Part shown: in pieces, positions 6,811 to 14,564 of the stretch
How the letters are laid out: each line of letters opens with the position of its first letter
How positions within the stretch are numbered: the stretch's first letter is position 1
IMG/VR virus record: IMGVR_UViG_3300028025_003687
Span: 1 to 24,162 of that record
Length of the DNA stretch: 24,162 bases
Origin: a virus
Reading direction: 5' to 3' (one strand)
Made by a program: the position numbers and the translations under genes
The notes under the pieces: generated by a model
What the model saw: the letters and a program-made list of their open reading frames with translations, nothing else
What the model was told of the DNA's origin: nothing
Databases searched by the model: none

Positions 6811-7302
6811 ATGGACAATGACGCCGAAAGTGTTCTTAATGACTTGTTTTCCGGTCGTGATCGCTTTCTGACTTCTGGTGAAGTTGCTGAGTTGTTAAAT
6901 GTTAATACGAACACTTTGTATCTTTGGCGACAGTCAGAAGAGGTTGATCTGGCTTTTCATCGGTTCATTGCTCCGGGTCAGTCTCGCGGCATGATTCGTT
7001 ATAAGTTTTCGGATGTCGCTAAGTTCATTGAGCGTGCTTCGTTGATGGGTTCTGTGTCTGTTAGTGCAGAGTCTGATGAAGAGGCTGAGGCTCGTATGAC
7101 TGAAATTTTGCGTAAGCAAAATCGTGCTGCTAAGGCAGAGCAGGCTAAGGTTGATGCTGAGCGTAAGCGTGATTTGGCCCGGCCACTGGAAGAAATTCTA
7201 GAGGAGGCTATGCCTTATGCTCCTGACGATATAGATCCTGACAAGGCTAATGATATTATCAAGCAGTTGCTTGATCAATATAGTTTTGACAAGGATGTTT
7301 AG
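6811..7302 (+). CDS. Helix-turn-helix DNA-binding protein (MerR/excisionase-like N-terminus)
   Basis: 163 residues. ATG at 6811, preceded by AAGGAG. Residues about 19-60 read FLTSGEVAELLNVNTNTLYLWRQ and on to a basic IRYKFSDVAKFIE segment, the layout of a winged-helix MerR or excisionase-type HTH (helix, turn, recognition helix with TLYLW, then the R-Y-x3-D-V wing). The remaining 100 residues are a long charged coiled coil (AEARMTEILRKQ and following) and an acidic tail. It could regulate phage genes, possibly through the repeats at 660-881, or help recruit replication proteins. DNA binding is likely; the target is unknown. Confidence 0.78.
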   Translation: MDNDAESVLNDLFSGRDRFLTSGEVAELLNVNTNTLYLWRQSEEVDLAFHRFIAPGQSRGMIRYKFSDVAKFIERASLMGSVSVSAESDEEAEARMTEILRKQNRAAKAEQAKVDAERKRDLARPLEEILEEAMPYAPDDIDPDKANDIIKQLLDQYSFDKDV

Positions 7303-7303
7303 C

Positions 7304-7747
7304 GTGGCGGGAGAGCAGGCTTTAACTTCTGAGTTAAATGCTGCAGGGTTCGAGAAGTCGGAAATTGGTTCGTCTGATCGTGTCCGTATGTTTTGGTCTA
7401 ATCTTGAGCCGTTAGAGTTCAAGTTAGAGCAGAATGGTGAGTTGTTTGATTGTGTGGTGCCTCAGTCTATTGTTGTTGAGGTTGCGCCCAGTCGGCATCA
7501 TGGAGTGTATTTATTTACTCCGACTTTGATGTTAAACCGCTCTCCCCTATCAGATGATTTGTGCCCAACAACTAAGCGACTAGAAGTTGCTGAGTTTCTT
7601 GAATGGGTCAATTATTTAAAAACATTGTTCATTATCGAATCCCTAAGGAGGGGTTATGGAAGAGAATTCGATTCGCAGCCTGATCGAGGAAGCGAAGAAG
7701 AAAGAAATAATGAGCTTGAACGCTCCGGTGGTGTTAGATTTACCTGA
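7304..7747 (+). CDS. Unrecognised protein with a long overlap into the next gene
   Basis: 147 residues from the GTG at 7304, one base after the previous stop. An upstream in-frame start at 7250 would overlap the HTH gene and looks unlikely. The body includes FWSNLEPLEFKLEQNGELFD, predicted beta-rich. The final 30 residues (GYGREFDSQPDRGSEEERNN and on) lie within the next gene in another frame and are low-complexity and charged. The frame is open and its codon use matches the neighbours, so I call it real, with an unusual 92-base overlap. Function unknown. Confidence 0.68.
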   Translation: MAGEQALTSELNAAGFEKSEIGSSDRVRMFWSNLEPLEFKLEQNGELFDCVVPQSIVVEVAPSRHHGVYLFTPTLMLNRSPLSDDLCPTTKRLEVAEFLEWVNYLKTLFIIESLRRGYGREFDSQPDRGSEEERNNELERSGGVRFT

Positions 7748-8123
7748 TGGCGTCAAACTTGTTGTTAAGCGTTCTGCTGCGACTTCGCCGCGCGAGACGG
7801 AGAAGGAGATTGATCCTTCTAACATTAGTGTTGTTGATGACAATACTCGTGAGTTGGCTAGTATGTTGACAGCCCAACTGATCACGATTCGTGCTGAAAA
7901 AAAAGCGTTAGATGATCAGGATGCTGCGATTAAGAAGATGTTGGAAGAGATGACTGGCGCTAGTGAGTATTTGGCGTTGGCTGAGGGCGACAAGCCTATT
8001 ATCTCTATGAAGTATGAGTCTTCTATTCGCATTCGTTCTGCTGCTGTTAAGGAACAGTTTCCGCCGGATGAGTATCCAGATTTGTATCAGCAGTCGACTT
8101 CACGACCGCTGCGTATTTTGTAG
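7656..8123 (+). CDS. Coiled-coil protein, likely recombination-exonuclease accessory
   Basis: 155 residues. The start is fixed by AAGGAGG five bases before ATG 7656. Residues about 65-105 form a coiled coil (LITIRAEKKALDDQDAAIKK), followed by a small domain ending in YESSIRIRSAAVKEQFPPDE and the basic tail SRPLRIL. This helix-plus-(V/I)K-x-FP-x-YP-x-R-x-L-R-I layout is one I associate with phage proteins encoded beside YqaJ/RecB-type exonucleases. A PD-(D/E)XK nuclease gene lies two genes downstream, consistent with that. It shares its first 92 bases with the end of the preceding gene. Confidence 0.75.
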   Translation: MEENSIRSLIEEAKKKEIMSLNAPVVLDLPDGVKLVVKRSAATSPRETEKEIDPSNISVVDDNTRELASMLTAQLITIRAEKKALDDQDAAIKKMLEEMTGASEYLALAEGDKPIISMKYESSIRIRSAAVKEQFPPDEYPDLYQQSTSRPLRIL

Positions 8124-8132
8124 GAGTTTGTC

Positions 8133-9665
8133 ATGATTGCTGATTTGCTTAAGCCTTATCAACGAGAGGCGGCTGAGCGTATTGTGCGTGCTGGTTCTAT
8201 GTTGTTGGCGGATCAGCCTGGTCTTGGTAAAACTTTTACTTCGTTGGGTGCTCTTGAGTTGTCAGGGGTTCTGACGGCAGGCTCTGTTTCTATTGTGATT
8301 GCTCCGCTTATTACATGTGACACGGCCTGGCTGCCCACGGCTCAGTCTTATATGCCAGAAGTAAACATTGTTGATGGCTTCTCAGGGACTAGGTTGCGTC
8401 GTGGGCAGCGAATTAGGGATAGTTTGCGTGATGATGTTCCTAATTTGATTGTTACGAATCATGATTCTGTTGGTATTTCCAAGAAGAATGTTTCGTTGAT
8501 TCCAGATATTATTACGGGCACTTATGTGGCTATCATCATTGATGAGTCGCATGCTGTTTTGCCTATGACTTATGATTACATGAATGAGGGTACGCAGTTT
8601 TGGCGTGGTCTTAATGTGATTAATACTGATGATACTTTGTTGCGTATTGCTGTTTCGGGTACTCCAGATCGTGGCAAGTTTCATTATCGTCTTGGTACAT
8701 GGCGTTTTTTGATGCCGGAGTTGTTTATGCCTCCGCGTGTTTTGTATCGCGATTGGATTGACAAGAATTTTTATAATTATGAAGTGACTGTGCCTGTGCG
8801 TAAGCGTGATGGTTCTGTGTTCGAGACTAAAATTCAGAAGATTGGTCACATGCTTGATCGTGATCGTTGGGCTCAGCTTGATTCGGTCAAGATGGTTCGT
8901 CGCACAAAGCTTGAAGTGGCCAAAGAGCTGCCAGAAAAGCAATATGTGGATGTTGATGTGCCGTTTACTGATAAGTTGCTTCGTTCGTATAGCGCTTTTT
9001 CGCATGAGTTTATGCTGGAAGATGATGGCACGGTTAAGAATGCTTTGGTTTATGCGTTGCGTGCTGCACAGTTTGCTACTTGTGAGTGGGAGAGTACTTC
9101 TGAGTCGACTACTGAGCCTGTTGTGGGCGGTGAGTCTCCTAAGCGTGATTGGATTCTTGAGTGGTTGCGTGAGCGTAATTTGTTGGGTGACGCTGACGCC
9201 GCGCCGGATGGAAAAGTTGTTATTGCTTCGCAGTACAGTAAGGTTCTGTATTGGTTGAAGGATGAACTTGCCAAGGAGGGTGTGCATGCAGAAGTTCTTT
9301 GCGGAGATGTCCCGCAACATAAAAGATCTGAAATCCAGCGGTCATTTCAGGATGAACATAGTTCTTTGCGAATTGTATTGTTGTCTGCTGGTCTTGGGGT
9401 TGGTATCGATTTGGATAGGGCGGATGATTTGATTCTGATTGATATTCCGCGTAATCCAGATATTCAAGAACAGGTCGAGGATCGTATTCATCGTGTTTCG
9501 CGTATGCATAATGTAACAATTTGGCGTTTGCGTTCTCGCGGCACAATTGATATGACAATTTCTGCTAAAAATGATGAGGTGTTTAAGTCCACTCGTGCAA
9601 TGCTTGACGGTGTACGCGCCGTTGATTTTGATCGAAAGATCATGGATAGGATTGGTGTAGTATGA
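8133..9665 (+). CDS. SNF2-type superfamily 2 helicase/ATPase
   Basis: 510 residues. ATG at 8133 follows TAGGAG, which overlaps the previous stop. Motif I is ADQPGLGKT (26-34) after the YQREA entry motif, and motif II is IIDESH (about 134-139). C-terminal RecA-like motifs are present: VVIASQYSKV, then SAGLGVGID (motif V) and QVEDRIHRVSR (motif VI) at about residues 416-460. This order is that of SNF2-like DNA translocases, common in phage replication modules, where they unwind or remodel branched DNA. It overlaps the nuclease gene by four bases (ATGA), suggesting that the two proteins cooperate in end resection or recombination. The family is secure; the exact role is inferred. Confidence 0.93.
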   Translation: MIADLLKPYQREAAERIVRAGSMLLADQPGLGKTFTSLGALELSGVLTAGSVSIVIAPLITCDTAWLPTAQSYMPEVNIVDGFSGTRLRRGQRIRDSLRDDVPNLIVTNHDSVGISKKNVSLIPDIITGTYVAIIIDESHAVLPMTYDYMNEGTQFWRGLNVINTDDTLLRIAVSGTPDRGKFHYRLGTWRFLMPELFMPPRVLYRDWIDKNFYNYEVTVPVRKRDGSVFETKIQKIGHMLDRDRWAQLDSVKMVRRTKLEVAKELPEKQYVDVDVPFTDKLLRSYSAFSHEFMLEDDGTVKNALVYALRAAQFATCEWESTSESTTEPVVGGESPKRDWILEWLRERNLLGDADAAPDGKVVIASQYSKVLYWLKDELAKEGVHAEVLCGDVPQHKRSEIQRSFQDEHSSLRIVLLSAGLGVGIDLDRADDLILIDIPRNPDIQEQVEDRIHRVSRMHNVTIWRLRSRGTIDMTISAKNDEVFKSTRAMLDGVRAVDFDRKIMDRIGVV

Positions 9666-10396
9666 GTGACATGTCTGAATTGCCTGAATTTGTTGGTCCT
9701 CGTGATTTGCTTACAATTATTGAATCGTTTTCGGTTACGGATCGTGGCCGGCAAACTCAGATTGGTGTGTCAGAGGTTGGCATGTTGTGTCAGCGTTGCG
9801 TTGTGCGCAAATTGGCTAATTTGCCTAAGACTCAAGAAACTGGTTCGTGGCGTGCGCAGCTGGGTACTTATGTTCACGGTGGTCTTGCTGAAGAGTTTGA
9901 GTCTAGGTTTGGCGCTTCCGGCAAGGTGCTTATCGAGCATTCGTTGACGGTTCATACTTATAAAGATTTTGTTTTGCGTGGTTCGTGTGACGCGTTTTTC
10001 CCTAATGATGGTCGCGGCCTTGTCGCTGACTGGAAAATTGTTGGTGATGATACGCTCGAGGCTGTTCGCTCGGGTAATATTAAGCAGCAGTATATTGTCC
10101 AGGGTAACTTGTATGCTTTAGGCTGGGAGTTGCAGGGATATAAGATCGAGACTGTTGCGTTAATGTTTTTGCCAGCTAACAAAGGTAACCTGCAACGGGA
10201 TGCTGTTCCTGTTGAGTTTCCTTATGATCCTATGGTTGCCGCTCAGGCGTTGGCCAAGATCGAAAATTATATAGATCAAGCCGAGGAAATCGGTTGGAAA
10301 GAATTGCTTAGGCAACAGGCACGCCATCCTGGGTGTTTGTCGTGTAAGCAATATGAGGCCGTTGATAATCCCATTAACGACCTTTTACTGAGATGA
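9662..10396 (+). CDS. Cas4/RecB-like PD-(D/E)XK exonuclease
   Basis: 244 residues, starting in an ATGA overlap with the helicase. Nuclease signatures are in order: H72 in GTYVHGGLAEEF, D110 in RGSCDAFF, D123-W-K125 in VADWKIV, and Q143-Y144 with Q147 in the QxxxY-type motif. Two CxxC pairs flank the core (C43/C46 and C225/C228), placed as in Cas4/AddB-type iron-sulfur nucleases, so an Fe-S or zinc cluster is likely. It would act as a DNA-end exonuclease for phage recombination or replication, alongside the helicase, SSB-like and coiled-coil proteins. No CRISPR genes are nearby, so the Cas4 likeness is structural only. Confidence 0.9.
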   Translation: MSDMSELPEFVGPRDLLTIIESFSVTDRGRQTQIGVSEVGMLCQRCVVRKLANLPKTQETGSWRAQLGTYVHGGLAEEFESRFGASGKVLIEHSLTVHTYKDFVLRGSCDAFFPNDGRGLVADWKIVGDDTLEAVRSGNIKQQYIVQGNLYALGWELQGYKIETVALMFLPANKGNLQRDAVPVEFPYDPMVAAQALAKIENYIDQAEEIGWKELLRQQARHPGCLSCKQYEAVDNPINDLLLR

Positions 10397-10413
10397 AAAA
10401 TGAGGTGATGAAA

Positions 10414-11016
10414 ATGGCATTCAGTGACGCCAATGCGCTACTGTCTGGGCCCAAGCAGCCCATTGCCAAGTTCGAGAAGATCGGTGATGTTGTTACCGGT
10501 ACTCTCGTTGACGCTGAAGTCGCACCTGTTACAGACCCTATGGGTAATGTGCAGTACGACAAGAACAACAATCCTAAGCAGCAAGTTATTTATACGCTGC
10601 AGACGGATGAGCGTGATCCTGAAATTGAGGATGACGACGGCCAGCGCCGTTTGTTCGCCAAATGGGCTATCCAGAAGGCAATCAGCACTTGTTTGGCTGA
10701 GGCCGGTCTTGCTAAGGCTGGTCTTCAGGAAGGTGGGAAGCTGACGATTACTTTCTCTGCTACGCAGAAAGCTTCGCAGCGCGGCTACCAAGACATTAAG
10801 TTGTATACTGCCGCTTACGAGCCGCCACCGGCACGCTCGCTCCCTTCGCCTGCTGCAGCAGCTCACCCTGCTGCCGGAGGTGCTAAACACCCTCAAGAGA
10901 TGATTGATCTGGCTTTCAAGATGTACCAGACCAACCCCAACACAACTCTTGAGGTTATGTCCGCAGCAACCAACATTCCGGTTGCAGACCTTCAGGATAT
11001 TCTTTCGATCCTGTAA
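10414..11016 (+). CDS. Single-stranded DNA-binding-like protein (phage SSB type)
   Basis: 200 residues from ATG 10414, chosen because GAGGTGA (10402-10408) is five bases upstream; an in-frame ATG at 10393 overlaps the previous stop. The N-terminal 130 residues have the pattern of phage OB-fold SSBs: GDVVTGTLVDAEVAPVTDP, then QVIYTLQTDE, then KLTITFSATQ. A Pro/Ala linker (PPPARSLPSPAAAAHP) leads to a small helical C-terminal domain. Bacterial SSBs carry an acidic tip for partner binding; this one ends DLQDILSIL instead. Codon use is more C/G-balanced than in the neighbouring genes, which would fit high expression. Confidence 0.75.
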   Translation: MAFSDANALLSGPKQPIAKFEKIGDVVTGTLVDAEVAPVTDPMGNVQYDKNNNPKQQVIYTLQTDERDPEIEDDDGQRRLFAKWAIQKAISTCLAEAGLAKAGLQEGGKLTITFSATQKASQRGYQDIKLYTAAYEPPPARSLPSPAAAAHPAAGGAKHPQEMIDLAFKMYQTNPNTTLEVMSAATNIPVADLQDILSIL

Positions 11017-11026
11017 GGTTATATCT

Positions 11027-11076
11027 GCTGGGGCGCCGGGTCTTTATCCTTTCTACCGGCGTCCCAGCTTCTTTTC
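11027..11076 (+). terminator. Intrinsic terminator after the SSB-like gene
   Basis: A 13-bp stem (11027-11039 with 11056-11068, one G-U pair) encloses a 16-base loop and is followed by TTCTTTTC. It begins 11 bases after the stop codon. The interrupted T tract suggests partial termination, which would lower primase expression relative to SSB. Confidence 0.75.
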
Positions 11077-11086
11077 AGGAGATCAA

Positions 11087-13621
11087 ATGTCTAATATTTA
11101 TGATTGGGATAAAAGCCCGTCACCAGTTCTTGATCTGCATGAGAGTCTTAATCATGATCCCGAGGCAAATATTGCCGTTTCTTATATCAATGAGTCGGGC
11201 ATCTGGAACACTCGTCATGTAAAGCTTAAGTACGCAGATTCTTTTATTCGTTCGCTTAATGACGATAAAAACAATGTGTATGTAATGGTTAATGAGGTTA
11301 CTAGCCTTGTGTCTGCGCATGGTCGCGGTGATGCATCGCAGGTTACTCGGCTCAAAGCTTTGTGGGCGGATCTTGATTTCAAGGATTCTGGTTTGCAGGA
11401 TGGCGAGCACGCTAAAAGCGTTATCGACATTCTTTCTGGCATGCTCAATTCTGAGCCTGCTGCTGTTGTTTTTTCTGGATATGGTTTCCAGCCCTACTGG
11501 GAGGTAGAAGATGGAGAGATTAACGAATCTAACCGCGTTTATATGGCGGGCTTGCTTAAGCGTTGGGGCGCTCTTGTACAAAGGGTTGCTTCAATTGAGG
11601 GCGGCCATGTTGACCCTGTTTATGATTTGCCGCGTGTATTACGCGCGCCTGGTTCTTTTAACTATAAAGTGGCGGGTCAGCCGGTTGCTACGCAAATTGT
11701 ACGGCCCTCGGGCTCCTCGCCTATCTCTCTGGCTGAAATAGAGGATGTTTTAACTGCTTACGGGTTTACTGATGTTGCATCGCCCGATGAGTTTGTTGTT
11801 TTGTCAGATCCTTCTTTGTGGGAGCCTGCAGACTTTGATTGTGCGTGGGCTGCGACTTTGATGGATGTTATTAGTTCAGGCAATCCTTCTGCTCGCCATC
11901 CATGGATGGTGGGTATGGCAGTACGAATCGAAGCAGCTGCTCGTTATGGCTGCATTACGGAGGCTACTCATGGTGAACTCGTCCATCTCTTACGCGACAA
12001 GTTCGAGGTTCTCATTGGCGCGGGCTCAGGTGCGCGTGTTCAAACTGCTAATGAGGTTCCTTCCTCGTTGGTCTGGGCGCGGGCGCTTGTTTCATCGTTT
12101 GATGATGCCAAGCTTGTGCAGGCAGTCCAGTACCACACGCACAAGTTTGGTGAATTACGGGCGGTCCCTGATCTCCCAAAAGAATTCGCCAACGCCGGCA
12201 GTTCCTCTCAGGGAGGGTCAAGCATTGACGGGTATAATGGGTCAGTGGACGGAGCACTCGCAGTCAAACCTATTCGAGACATCGTTTATGATACCGACAC
12301 CTTCTCGTATACGGATACGGCGAATGCTTCAAGACTCGCGGCGTTGGCGACTGGTCGCTTCATTTATGTTCCTAATATTGGTTGGCACCGCTGGGATGGT
12401 GCTCGTTTTGTGGTAGATGAAGCTAAACAGATTGTTCAGACGGCTATTGAGTCTGCGCAAGTGTTTGCTGCTACTGACATGACGGATAATGGCGTTAAGT
12501 GGGCTAAGCGTTCGCTGCAGTCGGCTGCCATTAATTCTGCTATCTCGTTGGCGGAGACAATGCCTGGCATTGTTGTGCCTGCTAGGGAACTTGATTCTTC
12601 GGGTATGGAGTTGTGTACACCTGATGGAATTGTTAGCTTAGAAACTGGTTTGTTGCGACCGGCTGATCCGTTTAAGGATTTCCATACTAAGCAAACTACT
12701 GTTGCACCAGATAAAATTGACACTCCTTTGTGGGATGCATTTCTTAAGAAAGTAATTGTTGATGAAGAAAGAATTACATACATACAGGAAGTTCTCGGTC
12801 TTGCGCTCGTGGGCGAGGTTTTGCACCATGTACTACCGCTTTTTGTTGGCACGGGTGCTAATGGTAAGTCAACCATTTTGGAAGTCGCTAACGGGATCTT
12901 GGGCGATTATGTCGCTCAGATGCCGGAGAATTTCCTATTGGAGAAGGGCCACCAGGAACATTCGACGGAAATTGCGCGACTCAGAGGGGCTCGACTTGCT
13001 ATTGGCTCAGAGACTCGTCCTGACGGTCGATTTAATGAGTCCAGAGTTAAAATGCTTACAGGTGGAGATACAATATCTGCCCGTCTCATCGGAAAGAACT
13101 TCTTCGACTTCAAACCTACTCACACATTGATTCTTGCAATGAATCATTTGCCTAAGGTTTCTGCTGGTGGCGATGGTTTTTGGCGTCGTGTTCGTAAGAT
13201 CAACTTCGAGGTAACAATCCCAATCGAGGAGCAGGATAAAACTTTGGCAAGTAAACTTGTCAAGTTTGAGGGTGCAGGTATTTTGCAGTGGATGATCGAG
13301 GGTGCGCAGCGTGTGCTTGAGAATGGCATGCTTGCAGAGCCTGAGAGTGTTGTTGTTGCAACTAAAGAATATCGCAATGAAGAAGATCATCTTGCCCAGT
13401 TTGTTTCTGATGCTGTAATGATTAATGCGTACAGTAATGTTTCGGGTGCTGAGCTTTATGCGGCTTATAAAGCGTGGTGTATGCGCGAGGCAGAGACTCC
13501 TATTTCTAAACTGCAGCTTATTCGTGAGTTAAGTAATCGTTTGCCAATGGTTAAGTCTTCGTCAGGTAAAGGCCAGCGTTTCAGTGGTATTGGTCTTTAT
13601 GATTGGGACGAGGCTTATTAA
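11087..13621 (+). CDS. Primase-polymerase/D5-type helicase fusion (P4-like primase)
   Basis: 844 residues from ATG 11087, preceded by CAGGAGATC. Farther upstream in-frame starts would run through the SSB gene and the terminator. The N-terminal half is an archaeo-eukaryotic-type primase: WADLDF with D95 and D97, SGYGFQPYW (about 130-138) and DLPRVLRAPGSFNYK (about 177). The C-terminal half is an SF3/D5 helicase: Walker A GTGANGKST (about 588-596), then ARLRGARLAIGSE, GGDTISARLIGK and LILAMNHLP, and a C-terminal helical domain of the type found in poxvirus D5. It would synthesise primers and unwind the phage DNA at the fork. The family is very clear. Confidence 0.95.
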   Translation: MSNIYDWDKSPSPVLDLHESLNHDPEANIAVSYINESGIWNTRHVKLKYADSFIRSLNDDKNNVYVMVNEVTSLVSAHGRGDASQVTRLKALWADLDFKDSGLQDGEHAKSVIDILSGMLNSEPAAVVFSGYGFQPYWEVEDGEINESNRVYMAGLLKRWGALVQRVASIEGGHVDPVYDLPRVLRAPGSFNYKVAGQPVATQIVRPSGSSPISLAEIEDVLTAYGFTDVASPDEFVVLSDPSLWEPADFDCAWAATLMDVISSGNPSARHPWMVGMAVRIEAAARYGCITEATHGELVHLLRDKFEVLIGAGSGARVQTANEVPSSLVWARALVSSFDDAKLVQAVQYHTHKFGELRAVPDLPKEFANAGSSSQGGSSIDGYNGSVDGALAVKPIRDIVYDTDTFSYTDTANASRLAALATGRFIYVPNIGWHRWDGARFVVDEAKQIVQTAIESAQVFAATDMTDNGVKWAKRSLQSAAINSAISLAETMPGIVVPARELDSSGMELCTPDGIVSLETGLLRPADPFKDFHTKQTTVAPDKIDTPLWDAFLKKVIVDEERITYIQEVLGLALVGEVLHHVLPLFVGTGANGKSTILEVANGILGDYVAQMPENFLLEKGHQEHSTEIARLRGARLAIGSETRPDGRFNESRVKMLTGGDTISARLIGKNFFDFKPTHTLILAMNHLPKVSAGGDGFWRRVRKINFEVTIPIEEQDKTLASKLVKFEGAGILQWMIEGAQRVLENGMLAEPESVVVATKEYRNEEDHLAQFVSDAVMINAYSNVSGAELYAAYKAWCMREAETPISKLQLIRELSNRLPMVKSSSGKGQRFSGIGLYDWDEAY

Positions 13622-14313
13622 TGAGTGTCCGGCTCGAGGATTTTTGCGTCCCTTGTCGTCAAGGTTTTCATGATGAATGTGACAATTTTTGGCGTGCAGT
13701 AAATTCTCGGGCCGGATGGCTTGATTGTTGTTGCGAGCAACAGTTTGATTTAGCTGAGTTCTATAACAAAGAAAAGAAAATTAAAGCTAAGGAAGACTTT
13801 GGAGGACTGGACTATGTCGACGACCGGAATGATGAACCAATCGATACGTATATTCCCGGTTATGAAGGCACTAAACACCCGTCGGACTATGTCGACCCGC
13901 TTTCTTCGGGTAGAAAAAAGGCGGCACGGGTTGCGCCGATCAAGACTGGTGACGTGTGTGAGTGGGCTTGGCTTCAAAATGCTGGCGGCGGCGTCATCCC
14001 AATTATTGGTTGCCCTGGCCGCCCCGCGTCGGACCGTCATCACGGTCCAGACAAAAACACTTTAAACAACGAACTCTTCATTAACTTGCACAGAGTGTGT
14101 GATTGGTGCCATAATCAGTGGCACGCTAAGAACGATCCGCACTATGGACCCCGGCCGTCAAACACTGATGGGACTGTGGATGCTTCGTTGCCGTTCATTC
14201 CCGAGGGTGAGTTTATGCCGCACGATCCAGTTACGCGCGCAAAAGATGACGACGTTTACAAAGAAGATGCAATCAGGCGCGAAGAAGCACGTCGCCATGG
14301 GGCGGACATTTAA
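13621..14313 (+). CDS. HNH-type endonuclease-like protein
   Basis: 230 residues. Start ATG 13621 overlaps the previous stop as TAATG. The N-terminus has a Cys-rich cluster (FCVPCRQGFHDEC, then DCCCEQ). The C-terminal half carries C-E-W-A-W-L, then GCPGRPASDRHHGPDKNTLN and LHRVCDWCHNQWHAKND. The HH, N and CxxCHxxxH residues match the beta-beta-alpha metal HNH fold with zinc ligands, as in HNH proteins of actinophages. These nick or cut DNA in packaging or replication. It converges with the tail chaperone gene, sharing the last four bases. Confidence 0.82.
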   Translation: MSVRLEDFCVPCRQGFHDECDNFWRAVNSRAGWLDCCCEQQFDLAEFYNKEKKIKAKEDFGGLDYVDDRNDEPIDTYIPGYEGTKHPSDYVDPLSSGRKKAARVAPIKTGDVCEWAWLQNAGGGVIPIIGCPGRPASDRHHGPDKNTLNNELFINLHRVCDWCHNQWHAKNDPHYGPRPSNTDGTVDASLPFIPEGEFMPHDPVTRAKDDDVYKEDAIRREEARRHGADI

Positions 14314-14564
14314 ATCCCAGGTTCAACAGGGAATGTCGTTTCGGCAAGATTTGCGCTGTTGTTCTCCACGATGTCACGCAATGCTTGACGGTAATCTGCC
14401 CAGTCCGCTTTTTGGGTTGGCGACAGGGGAGAGTCCGCTAACTGTGTCCAGTCGCATTGCTGTAAAAGATGGTTTCGGGTCTGCCGGATGACGTGAGCGA
14501 TATCTTCGTCGGTCATGGAGGCTAGCGCGTCAACAAGCAACGGTTGAATATCGGTAAGTTTCAT
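14310..14564 (-). CDS. Tail fibre assembly chaperone-like protein
   Basis: 84 residues. The pattern RNHLLQQCDWTQLADSPLS, then WADYRQALRDI, is the hallmark of the phage tail assembly chaperone family found after tail-fibre genes. It ends in a short Pro-containing tail. Its ATG overlaps the fibre stop as TAATG, so the pair is translationally coupled. The product should help fold or trimerise the fibre encoded just upstream. Confidence 0.85.
   Translation of the reverse strand: MKLTDIQPLLVDALASMTDEDIAHVIRQTRNHLLQQCDWTQLADSPLSPTQKADWADYRQALRDIVENNSANLAETTFPVEPGI

Noticed and set aside
8382-9320. 312-codon open frame on the - strand inside the helicase gene
   Set aside because: It is the mirror of a strongly supported SNF2 helicase, with odd composition (Asn/Ile/His-rich) and no motif. 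The T/G codon bias of the + strand gene leaves few stops on the other strand.
10904-11086. Upstream extension of the primase start to 10904
   Set aside because: It would overlap the SSB-like gene out of frame and run through a terminator hairpin. ATG 11087 has a good ribosome binding site and begins a normal N-terminus.
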